From Arthrobacter antibioticus (GTDB taxonomy: Bacteria > Actinomycetota > Actinomycetes > Actinomycetales > Micrococcaceae): 64,000 nucleotides of DNA. The notes beneath the pieces are model-generated. The model was not told the DNA's origin. It was given only the letters and a program-made list of their open reading frames with translations, and did no database searches. Below are positions 42,508-52,147 of the stretch, in pieces. The position numbers and the translations under genes were made by a program. Numbering within the stretch: the first letter of the stretch is position 1; each line of letters opens with the position of its first letter. The stretch spans positions 310,001-374,000 of the forward strand of contig NZ_JASISQ010000002.1 in the NCBI RefSeq assembly GCF_030063205.1, read 5' to 3'.

Positions 42508-44739
42508 CTAGAGCAGCGTGCTTGCCCCGAGGGCGTCGGCCAAAAACGCGTAGTCCCAGGCGCGGGTTTTCCAGCCTTCGTACCGCCCGGATGCGCCGCC
42601 GTGACCGCCATCCATCTCAATTTTAAGCACAATGGGCTCGGTGCCGGTGGAAACCGAACGCAGTTCCTGCACCCACTTGGCCGGTTCCACATACAGCACC
42701 CGTGTGTCGTTGAAGCTGGTCACGGCGGCGATTTTTGGATACGCCACGGCCCTCACGTTTTCGTAGGGCGTGTACTCCTTCATGTACTTGTAGACCTGCG
42801 CGTCAGTGATCGGATTGCCCCACTCCTCCCATTCCAGGGCGGAGAGCGGCAACTCCGGATCCAAGATGGTGGTGAGAGCATCCACAAAGGGAACCTGCGC
42901 CACAATGGCCGCGTACTTTTCTGGGGCGAGGTTCGCCACGGCACCCATCAACAGTCCACCCGCCGAACCGCCCATGGCGGCGATCCGGGCCGGATCAACC
43001 CACCCCGATTCCGCCAACCAATCCGTTGCCGCCACAAAGTCACCAAAGGTGTTCTTCTTGTTCAGTTTCTTGCCGTCCTCATACCAGCGCCGGCCCATCT
43101 CGCCGCCGCCGCGCACGTGGGCCACCACAAACACCACGCCACGGTCCAGGAGCGAAAGCTGCGGCACACTGAATCCGGGGTCCATGCTGACTTCGTAGGA
43201 GCCGTAGCCGTAAATCACGCCGGCGTTGGATCCGTCGCGCACCAGATCTGCCCGGTGCAACACCGACAGCGGCACCAACGTGCCATCCGCCGCCTTCGCC
43301 CATTCACGAGTGGCCACATAGTCTTGCGCCCGGTAACCGCCCAAAACCGGGGTTTCCTTGCGCAACAACAGCTCCCCGTCAGCCTGGTCTACGGGCAGCA
43401 CGTAATCATAAACGCGCGGCGGGGTGAAATCCGAGGTGTAGACAAGCCGGATCACAGGGGAGTTAAACTCGGTTCCGCCCATGGCAGCTGTGTACAGCTC
43501 TTCATCAAAGACAGGCTCGACGGCGGGACTCTGGTTTGCGGTGCCCAATGATTCCAGCGCGGTCACCTGAATCCGTTCAATGGTGTCCTTGCGTAAGGAA
43601 ACAATCATGTGTGTTGCGGTCACGGTGGAGCCGTTAATGCGCACGGAATCGCTGTGCGGCACCACAGTTGCCCAGTTTTGTTCTGCCACAGGCTGGGTGA
43701 ACTCCGCGGCGTCAACTAGTGAAATCATCGAGTTCACGGCGTCGCGGTTATGAGTTAGCAAGATCTTTTCGACTCCGGCCAAAAGGAAAGGCTCGGCGTC
43801 GTACAGAATCCCGGAGCTGCGCGGGATCAGGACCTGGAGGCCCCTTTGTGGGGCGGCAAATTCCAACAGACGGGTCTCGCTGAACTCGGAACAGCCAATG
43901 CTAACCATAAGGTGGCGACGGTCGGCGGAGAGCTCAAAGCCCGTCCACATGGCCACATCATCTTCTTGGTACAGCACCTCATCACTCTCAACCGGGGTTC
44001 CCAGAACGTGAGTTTTAACCTGGTAGGGGCGCCATGAATCATCGGCCACCATATAGTACAACGTGGTGGCGTCGGGGGAGAACGTCAGGCCGTAAAACAC
44101 GTTCTCGATGGTGTCCGGCAGCAACTCGCCGGTACGCAGATCCTTGATCTTGACGGTGAAAAGTTCATCCCCTGCGTTATCCACGGCATAGGCATACAGG
44201 TTCCCGTCGCGGGTAACTGCCGCGCCACCCAGGGAGAAGAACGGCTGGCCCTGCGCTTCACGGTTGCCATCGAGGATGATGACTTCACCGGGAACGTCTA
44301 CGCCGGCTTCCACCAACGGAGGAGTCCAATCCGCCAACGTCCCATCACTACTGGCCGCCACGCGGCACTGAATCCCATATGCCTGACCTTCCACCATGCG
44401 GGCGTAGTACCACCAGTCATCCTTGCGGCTGGGCACAGACAGATCGGTTTCCTGCGTACGGTTCTTGATCTCGTTAAAAATGTCCTGGCGAAGCTGTTCC
44501 TGTCCCGCGGTGACAATGTCCGTATAGGCCTGCTCGGCGTTGAGATGGGCCACCACCTCAGGGCTTTCCTTCTCCCGCAGCCACTCATAGTTGTCAACGA
44601 ACCTCTCACCGTGATGGATTCGTTCAACCGGGACCTGCTTGGCAACTGGCGCAAGGGCAGGCGACCCCGCCGCCCCTGGCGCCGGTGAGGCGTGGGAGGT
44701 TGGGGTGGACAATTGCGCGGCAGAGTCGGGATTCGTCAT
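42508..44739 (-). CDS. ptrB: Oligopeptidase B (S9 family protease II)
   Basis: A 743-residue serine peptidase that cleaves short peptides after basic residues in the cytoplasm. The N-terminal beta-propeller (about 70-420) is followed by the alpha/beta hydrolase domain. Landmarks are VIYGYGSYEVSMDPGF, HVRGGGEMGRRWYEDGKK, the nucleophile in AAMGGSAGGLLMG, the Asp region ASFNDTRV-like TSFNDTRVLYVEP, and the His in MDGGHGGASGR. All three catalytic residues are present. I start at the ATG at 44739; a frame to 44772 adds an unlikely leader. Confidence 0.92.
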   Translation of the reverse strand: MTNPDSAAQLSTPTSHASPAPGAAGSPALAPVAKQVPVERIHHGERFVDNYEWLREKESPEVVAHLNAEQAYTDIVTAGQEQLRQDIFNEIKNRTQETDLSVPSRKDDWWYYARMVEGQAYGIQCRVAASSDGTLADWTPPLVEAGVDVPGEVIILDGNREAQGQPFFSLGGAAVTRDGNLYAYAVDNAGDELFTVKIKDLRTGELLPDTIENVFYGLTFSPDATTLYYMVADDSWRPYQVKTHVLGTPVESDEVLYQEDDVAMWTGFELSADRRHLMVSIGCSEFSETRLLEFAAPQRGLQVLIPRSSGILYDAEPFLLAGVEKILLTHNRDAVNSMISLVDAAEFTQPVAEQNWATVVPHSDSVRINGSTVTATHMIVSLRKDTIERIQVTALESLGTANQSPAVEPVFDEELYTAAMGGTEFNSPVIRLVYTSDFTPPRVYDYVLPVDQADGELLLRKETPVLGGYRAQDYVATREWAKAADGTLVPLSVLHRADLVRDGSNAGVIYGYGSYEVSMDPGFSVPQLSLLDRGVVFVVAHVRGGGEMGRRWYEDGKKLNKKNTFGDFVAATDWLAESGWVDPARIAAMGGSAGGLLMGAVANLAPEKYAAIVAQVPFVDALTTILDPELPLSALEWEEWGNPITDAQVYKYMKEYTPYENVRAVAYPKIAAVTSFNDTRVLYVEPAKWVQELRSVSTGTEPIVLKIEMDGGHGGASGRYEGWKTRAWDYAFLADALGASTLL

Positions 44740-44821
44740 GGAATCCACTGTATAGAGGGAGCCCCGCTTCAAGCACGGGTCTATGCCAACAGCGGAGAAC
44801 CCCTACCGGGCACAGCCATGG

Positions 44822-44873
44822 TTGACCGTATGAGCATCACATGGAATATTTATAGAACGAACGGTCGGTAAAT
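44822..44873 (+). promoter_or_regulatory. Promoter and putative PaaR operator of paaJ-F-H-Z
   Basis: TTGACC (44822-44827) and AATATT (44845-44850), 17 bp apart, make a good -35/-10 pair. Just downstream lies GAACGAACGGTCGGTAAAT (44855-44873), which is repeated exactly before paaA at 52805-52823. Its complement contains ACCGNNCGNNCG, close to the operator reported for the TetR-type PaaR of Corynebacterium. Bound repressor would block the start site. Confidence 0.75.
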
Positions 44874-44935
44874 TGTTTTCTCCGACAAACCAGGCCGGCA
44901 TAGACGCGGCGAACGCGAACGCGAAGGATGCACTC

Positions 44936-46159
44936 ATGGCCATACCGCAGGCATTTTTGGTGGGTGGGGTCCGCACGCCCGTGGGCAGATATGGTGGAGC
45001 GCTCGCCAGCGTCAGGGCTGATGACCTTGGTGCTGTTGTCATCTCCGAGTTGGTTGCGCGCACAGGTATTGATCCGGCAGCAGTGGATGAGGTCATCATG
45101 GGCAACGCCAACGGTGCCGGTGAGGAGAACCGCAATGTTGCCCGCATGGCCTGGTTGTTGGCCGGGTTCCCAGACACCGTCCCTGCGATCACGGTTAACC
45201 GGCTATGTGCCTCCGGCATGAGCGCCATTACACAGGCCTCCCACATGATCATGGCGGGAGCGGCTGATGTGGTGGTGGCTGGCGGAGTGGAATCCATGTC
45301 GCGTGCGCCGTGGGTTATGGCCAAGCCGGAGAAGGCTTTTGCCAAGCCCGGAGCCATGTTCGACACCTCGATTGGTTGGCGCTTCACTAATCCTGCCTTC
45401 CTCTCCGGTGAGCTCTCCCGAGATGGCAAAATGACGTTCTCCATGACTGAAACCGCCGAAGAGGTGGCGCGGCGCTTCAACACTTCCCGCCTGGACTGCG
45501 ACGCCTTTGCCCTGCGATCACACGAACGGGCGCTGGCCGCCATCGCAGCCGGAAGATTCAAAGAAGAAATTGTTCCTGTCACAGTGCGGGGGCGCAAATC
45601 CAACACAGTGGTGGATACCGATGAGGGCCCCCGCCCCGGCACCACCTTGGAGATCCTAGCCGGTTTGCGTCCAGTAGTTGCCGGAGGCAGCGTTGTCACG
45701 GCCGGAAATTCCTCTACGCTCAACGACGGCTCCTGCGCCATCCTGGTGGCCTCCGAACGTGCCATCAAAAAGTACGGGCTAACTCCGCGCGCCCGCATCT
45801 TAGACGGCGGCGCCGCCGGGTTGGCCCCGGAAATCATGGGCATGGGCCCTGTAGTCGCCAGCCGAAAGGTCCTTGACCGACAAGGAATCAGCGTGAACCA
45901 GCTGGCCGCCGTGGAACTTAACGAAGCGTTCGCCTCCCAGTCACTAGCCAGCATGCGCCAGCTGGGTCTGGATCCTGGCACAGTGAATAATGACGGCGGC
46001 GCCATCGCACTGGGCCATCCGCTGGGTTCCTCCGGATCACGAATTGTGTTGACACTGCTGGGCAGACTGGAGCGCGAGGGTGCCGCAGGGTCCCTCGGCT
46101 TAGCCACTATGTGCGTTGGCGTGGGTCAGGGTGCCGCCCTGTTGGTGGAGAGAATCTGA
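44936..46159 (+). CDS. paaJ: 3-oxoadipyl-CoA/3-oxo-5,6-dehydrosuberyl-CoA thiolase
   Basis: A 407-residue thiolase that performs the two thiolytic steps of phenylacetate breakdown, releasing acetyl-CoA and succinyl-CoA. Motifs: nucleophilic Cys in NRLCASGMSA, GGVESMSRAPWVM, NEAFASQSLA, HPLGSSGSR with the catalytic His, and the acid/base Cys in TMCVGVGQGAAL. I choose the ATG at 44936 (GAAGGA upstream); the longer frame lacks a site. It starts the paaJ-F-H-Z operon and overlaps paaF by 1 bp. Confidence 0.9.
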   Translation: MAIPQAFLVGGVRTPVGRYGGALASVRADDLGAVVISELVARTGIDPAAVDEVIMGNANGAGEENRNVARMAWLLAGFPDTVPAITVNRLCASGMSAITQASHMIMAGAADVVVAGGVESMSRAPWVMAKPEKAFAKPGAMFDTSIGWRFTNPAFLSGELSRDGKMTFSMTETAEEVARRFNTSRLDCDAFALRSHERALAAIAAGRFKEEIVPVTVRGRKSNTVVDTDEGPRPGTTLEILAGLRPVVAGGSVVTAGNSSTLNDGSCAILVASERAIKKYGLTPRARILDGGAAGLAPEIMGMGPVVASRKVLDRQGISVNQLAAVELNEAFASQSLASMRQLGLDPGTVNNDGGAIALGHPLGSSGSRIVLTLLGRLEREGAAGSLGLATMCVGVGQGAALLVERI

Positions 46160-46974
46160 TGCAGGAACCCCAGACGCACGTTCGCCGAACGCACCTAGTG
46201 CCGCCAAGCTGTGCCACGCTGTTGGTCACCGAAGACAAGGACTGCGTGGCGGTGCAGTTGAACCGGCCAGAGGTCCGCAATGCCATCAACGCGCAAATGG
46301 TTGCGGAATTGCATGGAATTTGCGCGTACTTGGAGTCCACCCCCAAGGTTCTGTTGCTCTCCGGTATCCCCAGTGATGGCGCCACGGGGAAGAAAGGAAT
46401 CTTTGCTTCAGGTGCCGACATTGCCGAACTGCGCGAACGCCGGGCCCCTGATGCGTTGGCCGGCATTAACTCCGCGCTCTTTGTGCGAATCGCCGCGCTA
46501 CCCATGCCCGTCATTGCAGCCCTTGACGGATATGCGCTGGGCGGAGGTGCCGAACTGGCCTACGCCGCAGATTTTCGGATCGGCACCAAGGCGCTACGCA
46601 TGGGACAGCCGGAAACCTCCCTGGGCATCATGGCAGCAGCCGGGGCCACCTGGCGGCTGAAGGAGCTCGTGGGTGAACCGGTAGCCAAAATGATGCTGCT
46701 GGCAGGAAAAATCATCACGGGCGAAGAGGCGCTGCGGGTAGGACTAATCTCCGAACTAGTGGAACCAGCCAGGCTGTTAGAGGCAGCGCACGCGCTCGCA
46801 GATAAGATTTGCGCGCAGGACCCCCTAGCGATCCAGAGCACCAAACGGGTATTTCACGTGCCCCGAGAGGCCCACCCGGAGGCGGATAACGTGGCGCAGG
46901 CAGAACTGTTTGAATCCCCTGCCAAATTCGCGCTCATGCAGTCTTTCCTCAACCGGAAGAAGGACCCAAAATGA
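46159..46974 (+). CDS. paaF: 2,3-dehydroadipyl-CoA hydratase (enoyl-CoA hydratase)
   Basis: A 271-residue crotonase. Both catalytic glutamates of a hydratase are present, one in LGGGAELAYAADF and one in GQPETSLGIM, so it can add water to 2,3-dehydroadipyl-CoA. The substrate loop ASGADIAELRERR is typical. Start ATG at 46159 overlaps the paaJ stop (TGATG); a longer frame beginning at 46111 lies inside paaJ. The stop overlaps paaH by 4 bp. PaaF is preferred over PaaG because the PaaG-type aspartate is lacking here but present in the other crotonase of this cluster (56967). Confidence 0.85.
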   Translation: MQEPQTHVRRTHLVPPSCATLLVTEDKDCVAVQLNRPEVRNAINAQMVAELHGICAYLESTPKVLLLSGIPSDGATGKKGIFASGADIAELRERRAPDALAGINSALFVRIAALPMPVIAALDGYALGGGAELAYAADFRIGTKALRMGQPETSLGIMAAAGATWRLKELVGEPVAKMMLLAGKIITGEEALRVGLISELVEPARLLEAAHALADKICAQDPLAIQSTKRVFHVPREAHPEADNVAQAELFESPAKFALMQSFLNRKKDPK

Positions 46975-47897
46975 CAGCCGCACAGAATATGGGCCAGGAG
47001 GGGGCAGAGGTGAAGCCAACGTTGCCGCAGGTTGTGGGAGTTCTCGGTGGTGGACGCATGGGGGCCGGGATTGCCCATGCATTCCTCATGGCTGGCTGCC
47101 GCGTTGTCATTGTGGAACGCGATCATGAATCAGTGGCCAGCGCCGCCGTGCGTGTGGAGCGCTCGGTGGGTAAATCACTTCAGGTAGTTCTAAAAAAGTC
47201 AGCAGATAAAGAGCGTGCCAGCGACTGTGAGGCAGACGCCGCACGCATCATGAAGCGGTTGCGGCTTACTACTGACTACACCCATCTTGGACCCTGCGGG
47301 CTTGTTGTGGAGGCTGTACCAGAAGTGTGGGCCATGAAGACGGCTGCGCTGGTCAATGCTGAAAAACAGCTGGCCCCGTCCGCGTTCCTGGCCTCCAACA
47401 CCTCCTCGCTGTCAGTATCCCGGCTGGCTGGGGAACTAAAGCGGCCGGAGAACTTCCTGGGCCTGCACTTCTTTAACCCCGTTCCTGCCTCAACGTTGGT
47501 TGAAGTGGTTATCGCCAACCAAAGCGCACCAGCCCTGGTAGACACGGCAAAAAGCTGGGTTGCGGCGCTGGGCAAGACCGCCGTTGTGGTGAATGACGCA
47601 CCAGGCTTTGCATCTTCCAGACTGGGGGTCGTGCTGGCGCTGGAAGCCATGCGCATGGTGGAAGAAAACGTGGCAAGCGCTGCGGATATCGATGCCGCCA
47701 TGGTGCTGGGTTACAAACACGCCACGGGTCCGCTGCGCACCACCGATCTGGTGGGACTTGATGTGCGCCTTGAGATCGCCGAATATCTCGCCGAAACGTT
47801 GGGGGAGCGATTTGCGCCGCCACAAATTTTGCGGGACAAGGTTGCCCGTGGTGAATTGGGCAGAAAATCAGGCACGGGATTTTTTAACTGGGACTGA
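46971..47897 (+). CDS. paaH: 3-hydroxyadipyl-CoA dehydrogenase
   Basis: A 308-residue NAD-dependent 3-hydroxyacyl-CoA dehydrogenase. The Rossmann motif is GVLGGGRMGAGIAHAFLMAG, slightly unusual at the third glycine-rich position. The catalytic His is in GLHFFNPVPAS, and VNDAPGFASSRL and TGPLRTTDLVGLDV follow. It oxidises 3-hydroxyadipyl-CoA to the substrate of PaaJ. It is coupled to paaF by a 4-bp overlap. The N-terminal 20 residues are an extension beyond typical family members. Confidence 0.88.
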   Translation: MTAAQNMGQEGAEVKPTLPQVVGVLGGGRMGAGIAHAFLMAGCRVVIVERDHESVASAAVRVERSVGKSLQVVLKKSADKERASDCEADAARIMKRLRLTTDYTHLGPCGLVVEAVPEVWAMKTAALVNAEKQLAPSAFLASNTSSLSVSRLAGELKRPENFLGLHFFNPVPASTLVEVVIANQSAPALVDTAKSWVAALGKTAVVVNDAPGFASSRLGVVLALEAMRMVEENVASAADIDAAMVLGYKHATGPLRTTDLVGLDVRLEIAEYLAETLGERFAPPQILRDKVARGELGRKSGTGFFNWD

Positions 47898-47984
47898 GGT
47901 GCCCACACTGCATGTGCACCGCAGCTGATGAGAAAAACTGCTTTCAACGAAGAGGGCATTCAACAAGGATGGGACGGTTTGGCA

Positions 47985-50114
47985 ATGGCCACTGCAACGA
48001 AGGCTGGTTTTGTTCCCAGTTACGTAAAGGACGCGTGGTGGAGACCTGCGCAGAACACGCAAGGCACCGACGCCCGCGACGCCAGCACCGGTGAAGTGTT
48101 GGCTCAAGTATCGTCTGAGGGCTTGGATTACGCCGCCACGCTGGAGTACGGGCGCACGGTGGGTCAGGCCGAACTGGGCAAACTGACAATCCATGAGCGG
48201 GCCCTGAAGCTGCGTGAACTGGCTGCCCACCTCAACGGCTGCCGCGAAGAGCTTTACGCCGTCTCCGCCCAAACGGGCGCCACAAAGATCGATTCCATGG
48301 TGGATATTGACGGTGGAATTGGCGTGCTCTTTACGTTCTCCTCCAAGGGCCGGCGTGAGCTGCCCAATTCAAACGTCATTGTGGAGGGCCCGGTGGAGGT
48401 GCTCGCCAAAGACGGTTCATTCATTGGCGAACACATCTTCACCCGGATCCCCGGGGTGGCTGTGCAAATCAACGCGTTTAACTTCCCCGTATGGGGCATG
48501 CTGGAAAAGTTTGCACCTGCGTTCATTGCGGGGGTGCCTACCATCGTCAAACCGGCCACGCCCAGTGGTTACCTTGCCGAGGCAGCCGTGCGCATGATGG
48601 TTGACTCCGGGATACTGCCTGCGGGCTCACTTCAACTGATTTCAGGCTCGGCCCGGACTCTCCTGGACGAGCTTGATTACCGGGATATGGTCTCCTTTAC
48701 CGGCTCAGCCAGCACGGCGAACCAGCTCCGTGAGCACCCCGCCGTGGCACTGGGCGGAGTCCGTTTCACAGCGGAAACGGACTCGCTCAACGCCGCCATT
48801 CTGGGCCCTGATGCCGTGAGTGGAACGCCAGAATTTGATGCTTTTATCAAGTCGGTTGTCACGGAAATGACGGTTAAGGCTGGGCAAAAGTGCACGGCAA
48901 TCCGACGCATCATTGTCCCCAACGAACTTCGCCAGAGTGTCATTGCGGCGATCAGTGCCCGCATCACGGAGCGTGTTGTGCTGGGTGACCCGCGTGTCCC
49001 CGGCGTCACCATGGGCGCACTGGCTTCTCTGGAACAGTTGGCTGATGTCCGCGCCGCGGTTGAAACCATGATCGCGGCCGGGGGCGAGCTTGTCCATGGC
49101 AGTCTTGAAACACCGGAGGTCCGCGCTGCCGATGGAACCGTGGCCGTCGCTGCCGATGGCGCATTCATGTCCCCGGTGCTGCTGAACTGGGCTGATGCGC
49201 AGGCCCCCGAGCTGCACGGGTTGGAGGCGTTTGGGCCGGTCTCCAGCGTGCTGGGTTATGCCACGCACGACGGCGATGCCTCCGAGGCGGTCAGCCTCGC
49301 CGCGTTGGGGGCTGGCTCCCTCGTAGCCACTATCTGCACCAATGATCCCGCGATCGCCCGCCAGCTGGTGACAGGGATAGCCGCCCACCACGGCCGGGTA
49401 TTGCTCCTGAACAGGGAAGATGCCCGGTCCTCCACCGGGCACGGCTCACCCGTGCCGCACCTTGTTCATGGTGGACCTGGGCGCGCTGGTGGCGGAGAAG
49501 AATTGGGCGGTATCCGCTCGGTCAAGCACCACATGCAGCGCACTGCGCTGCAGGGCTCACCGAACATGCTCACGGCCGTGACAGGCATGTGGCATGCCGG
49601 GGCAGACCAGGTTTTGGCCGGCGATCCGGACTTTGGGGCTTCCCCGGATGCTGTTCACCCGTTCCGGAAATCACTGGCTCAATTGCGTATTGGTGATGGC
49701 TTCGCCTCAGGGCTGCGTGAGGTCACCCCGGAGGCCATCGCCGCTTTTGCCGAGACCACCGGCGACACTTTTTACGCCCATACGGATGCCGAAGCAGCCG
49801 CAATAAATCCGTTCTTCCCCGGCATTGTTGCCCACGGCTATTTACTACTCTCATGGGCTGCAGGGTTATTTGTGGAACCCGCCCCGGGGCCGGTATTGGC
49901 CAACTACGGCTTGGAAAGTTTGCGCTTCATCACCCCCGTGGCCGCCGGCGACTCTATCCGAGTGACACTGACGGCTAAGAAGATCACTCCGCGCGTCACA
50001 GACGAGTATGGCGAAGTGTGCTGGGATGCTCTGCTGCACAACCAGAACGGTGAGATCGTGGCTACCTACGATGTCCTGACATTGGTGGAAAAGGAAAACA
50101 CCATTTACGCCTAG
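47985..50114 (+). CDS. paaZ: Oxepin-CoA hydrolase / semialdehyde dehydrogenase PaaZ
   Basis: A 709-residue two-domain enzyme. The N-terminal aldehyde dehydrogenase (about 1-520) has the general base Glu in RFTAETDSLNA and the nucleophile Cys in KAGQKCTAIRR (near 303). The C-terminal MaoC-type hydratase (about 555-709) carries DTFYAHTDAEAA and FFPGIVAHGYLLLSW. It hydrolyses oxepin-CoA and oxidises the resulting aldehyde. I prefer the ATG at 47985, starting MATATKAGFVPSYV, over one at 47928. It ends paaJ-F-H-Z, 32 bp from the convergent paaR. Confidence 0.93.
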   Translation: MATATKAGFVPSYVKDAWWRPAQNTQGTDARDASTGEVLAQVSSEGLDYAATLEYGRTVGQAELGKLTIHERALKLRELAAHLNGCREELYAVSAQTGATKIDSMVDIDGGIGVLFTFSSKGRRELPNSNVIVEGPVEVLAKDGSFIGEHIFTRIPGVAVQINAFNFPVWGMLEKFAPAFIAGVPTIVKPATPSGYLAEAAVRMMVDSGILPAGSLQLISGSARTLLDELDYRDMVSFTGSASTANQLREHPAVALGGVRFTAETDSLNAAILGPDAVSGTPEFDAFIKSVVTEMTVKAGQKCTAIRRIIVPNELRQSVIAAISARITERVVLGDPRVPGVTMGALASLEQLADVRAAVETMIAAGGELVHGSLETPEVRAADGTVAVAADGAFMSPVLLNWADAQAPELHGLEAFGPVSSVLGYATHDGDASEAVSLAALGAGSLVATICTNDPAIARQLVTGIAAHHGRVLLLNREDARSSTGHGSPVPHLVHGGPGRAGGGEELGGIRSVKHHMQRTALQGSPNMLTAVTGMWHAGADQVLAGDPDFGASPDAVHPFRKSLAQLRIGDGFASGLREVTPEAIAAFAETTGDTFYAHTDAEAAAINPFFPGIVAHGYLLLSWAAGLFVEPAPGPVLANYGLESLRFITPVAAGDSIRVTLTAKKITPRVTDEYGEVCWDALLHNQNGEIVATYDVLTLVEKENTIYA

Positions 50115-50115
50115 A

Positions 50116-50152
50116 CGCTAATGGTCGCCTCACGGAAGGCGCTGCATTAGCG
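50116..50152. terminator. Bidirectional hairpin between paaZ and paaR
   Basis: CGCTAATG (50116-50123) pairs with CATTAGCG (50145-50152), with inner GCCT/AGGC pairing. It overlaps the paaR stop codon and sits between converging operons, so it probably ends both. T-tracts are weak. Confidence 0.6.
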
Positions 50153-50761
50153 GTGCAAGCCTTGAAAAGACATGGTGATGAGATCGTCGGCCAGCTTATC
50201 TGCGGAGAGCTGGCCGCCGGGTTTGTACCATTCCACAATTGAATTAATGGTGCCAAAGAGCAGCCGGGTGATGGTGCCGGGGGCAATATCAGTACGCAAT
50301 GAACCATCTTTTTGTGCGGCAGCAACCAACTCGGTGATGGTTCGGTCAAAGGAACGACGCCGGGTAAGCGCCTCACGTTCCATCTCCGTATTCCCGCGCA
50401 ATCGCAAGAGCAGGGTGACAAAAGGCAGCCTGGCCACCAGCACGGCAATGGTTTCCCTGAGCACAAATTCAAGGCGGGCATCGGCTGGTCCGGATGTTGC
50501 GCCGTCGCCCATCAACACCTCTTCCAAACCATCCAGGGCCTCATCCAAAGCCAGCCGCAGCAGATCCTCTTTGGAGGGGACGTGGTGGTAAATGGCGGAC
50601 TTGGAAATGCCAAGGTGCTCGGCAAGAATACCCATGGATGTGGCCTCGTAGCCGTGTTTATTGAACACCTCCACGGCGATCCGCAGCACCGAGCGTTGAT
50701 CGTAACCGGGGCGTCCGCGTCGGGAACCGGCGGTGTGAGCTGCATCTGTGGCGGAGGGCAT
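50147..50761 (-). CDS. paaR: TetR-family repressor of PAA genes
   Basis: A 204-residue TetR regulator. After an unstructured start and the RRGRPGYDQRSVL helix, the DNA-binding helix-turn-helix is ATSMGILAEHLGISKSAIYH. The C-terminal part matches TetR_C domains that bind acyl-CoA-like ligands. By position (63 bp after paaK) and by the conserved operator-like sites before all three PAA operons, it is the likely PaaR, released by phenylacetyl-CoA in Corynebacterium. ATG at 50761 has CTAGGAACC upstream; a frame to 50788 is possible. It should control its own operon too. Confidence 0.85.
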   Translation of the reverse strand: MPSATDAAHTAGSRRGRPGYDQRSVLRIAVEVFNKHGYEATSMGILAEHLGISKSAIYHHVPSKEDLLRLALDEALDGLEEVLMGDGATSGPADARLEFVLRETIAVLVARLPFVTLLLRLRGNTEMEREALTRRRSFDRTITELVAAAQKDGSLRTDIAPGTITRLLFGTINSIVEWYKPGGQLSADKLADDLITMSFQGLHR

Positions 50762-50824
50762 GGTTCCTAGTTTCTCACGGGTCGGCACGGGTACGAGCTT
50801 GGGGCTTACACCGGGGCAGCCAGG

Positions 50825-52147
50825 TTAGGTGCGGTTGTCATAAACGCGCTTGAGCTTGCCGTTGGAGCGTTCAAGCGAGCCGGGCGCCACCACATCGATG
50901 ATGACAGAGAGGCCAATGTGGGTTTTGATCTGGGATTTCAGCGTCAGTGCCGCAGTGTCACGATCCGCAGCGCTGGTGTTTTCACGGGGTTCGATGTGCA
51001 CCCTCATCTCATCCATACGGCCGTGGCGGGTGAGTTCCAGCTGGAAATGTGGGCTCAGGGCGGGAATGCGCAAGGCAATTTCTTCCAACTGGGAAGGAAA
51101 TAGGTTCACCCCGCGCAGGATGATCATGTCATCGCTGCGACCGGTAATGCGGGCCATCCGGCGCATGGCTGGGCGGGCTGTGCCGGGCAACAGACGGGAG
51201 AGGTCCTTGGTGCGGTACCGGATGATGGGCAGAGCTTCTTTGGTCAGGGAGGTGAACACCAGCTCGCCTTCTTCGCCGTCATTAAGTACAGCGCTTTCCC
51301 CGGGGGCCGGGTTGAACGGGTCAATGATCTCGGGGCGGAAGTGGTCCTCCCAGATGTGGTTGCCATCCTTGGTTTCCACCGATTCTCCTGCCACACCTGG
51401 GCCCATGACTTCGGAGAGGCCGTAGATATCGCAGGCCTGCAGGTCCATGCCCTGCTCCAATTCACGGCGCATTTCCTCCGTCCACGGCTCAGCCCCGCAG
51501 ACGGCAAACTTCAAGGAGGTGGCACGGGGATCCAGGCCGCGGCGTGCCATGGCATCCATGATTGTCAGCAGGTAAGTGGGAGTGCACATGATGGCGTCGG
51601 GTTCGAAGTCAGTGATGAGCTGGATTTGTTTCTCCGTTTGGCCACCGGACATGGGGATGACGGTGGTGCCAAGGGCCTCGGCCCCGTAGTGGGCACCCAA
51701 GCCACCGGTAAACAGGCCGTAACCGTAGGCGTTGTGAACTTTCATGCCGGGGCGGATGCCGGAAAGGTGCATGCACCGTGCCACCAAGGACGCCCATAAG
51801 GCAATGTCGTTCTTGGTGTAGCCCACCACAGTGGGCCGTCCTGTGGTGCCGGAGCTTGCATGGACACGCACCACCTCGCTTTGCGGCACCGCGAACATGC
51901 CAAAGGGGTATTCCTGGCGGAGGTCTTCTTTGGTAGTAAAGGGAAATAGGGCAAGGTCAGAAAGTTCCCGCAGATCGCGTGGATGGACTCCAGCTTCATC
52001 AAATTTGCGTTTATACATCGACACACGCTCGTAGGCGTAGGCCAGTGTGTGCTGAAGCCGTGCAAGCTGCAGCGCCTGGAGCTCGTCGCGGCTGATTAAC
52101 TCGCCCTGGTCATAAGCGCTGGGGGCTAGTGCGGAGGAATCAATCAT
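50825..52147 (-). CDS. paaK: Phenylacetate-CoA ligase
   Basis: A 440-residue AMP-forming ligase that starts the pathway by making phenylacetyl-CoA. The ATP-binding P-loop is HASSGTTGRPTVVGYT (about 94-109), and EVMGPGVAGE, YRTKDLSRLLPG and GRSDDMIILRGVNLFPSQ follow, matching PaaK throughout. The start overlaps the paaI stop by 4 bp (ATGA). It belongs to the paaI-paaK-paaR operon. Confidence 0.95.
   Translation of the reverse strand: MIDSSALAPSAYDQGELISRDELQALQLARLQHTLAYAYERVSMYKRKFDEAGVHPRDLRELSDLALFPFTTKEDLRQEYPFGMFAVPQSEVVRVHASSGTTGRPTVVGYTKNDIALWASLVARCMHLSGIRPGMKVHNAYGYGLFTGGLGAHYGAEALGTTVIPMSGGQTEKQIQLITDFEPDAIMCTPTYLLTIMDAMARRGLDPRATSLKFAVCGAEPWTEEMRRELEQGMDLQACDIYGLSEVMGPGVAGESVETKDGNHIWEDHFRPEIIDPFNPAPGESAVLNDGEEGELVFTSLTKEALPIIRYRTKDLSRLLPGTARPAMRRMARITGRSDDMIILRGVNLFPSQLEEIALRIPALSPHFQLELTRHGRMDEMRVHIEPRENTSAADRDTAALTLKSQIKTHIGLSVIIDVVAPGSLERSNGKLKRVYDNRT

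Noticed and set aside
42601-43551. Long plus-strand frame (316 codons) opposite ptrB
   Set aside because: It is the antisense shadow of the oligopeptidase B gene, created by high GC in third positions; the ptrB frame has all catalytic motifs.
44803-46107. 434-codon minus-strand frame opposite paaJ
   Set aside because: Composition is Ser/Ala/Pro/Arg-rich nonsense with no motif, while the plus strand encodes an intact thiolase.
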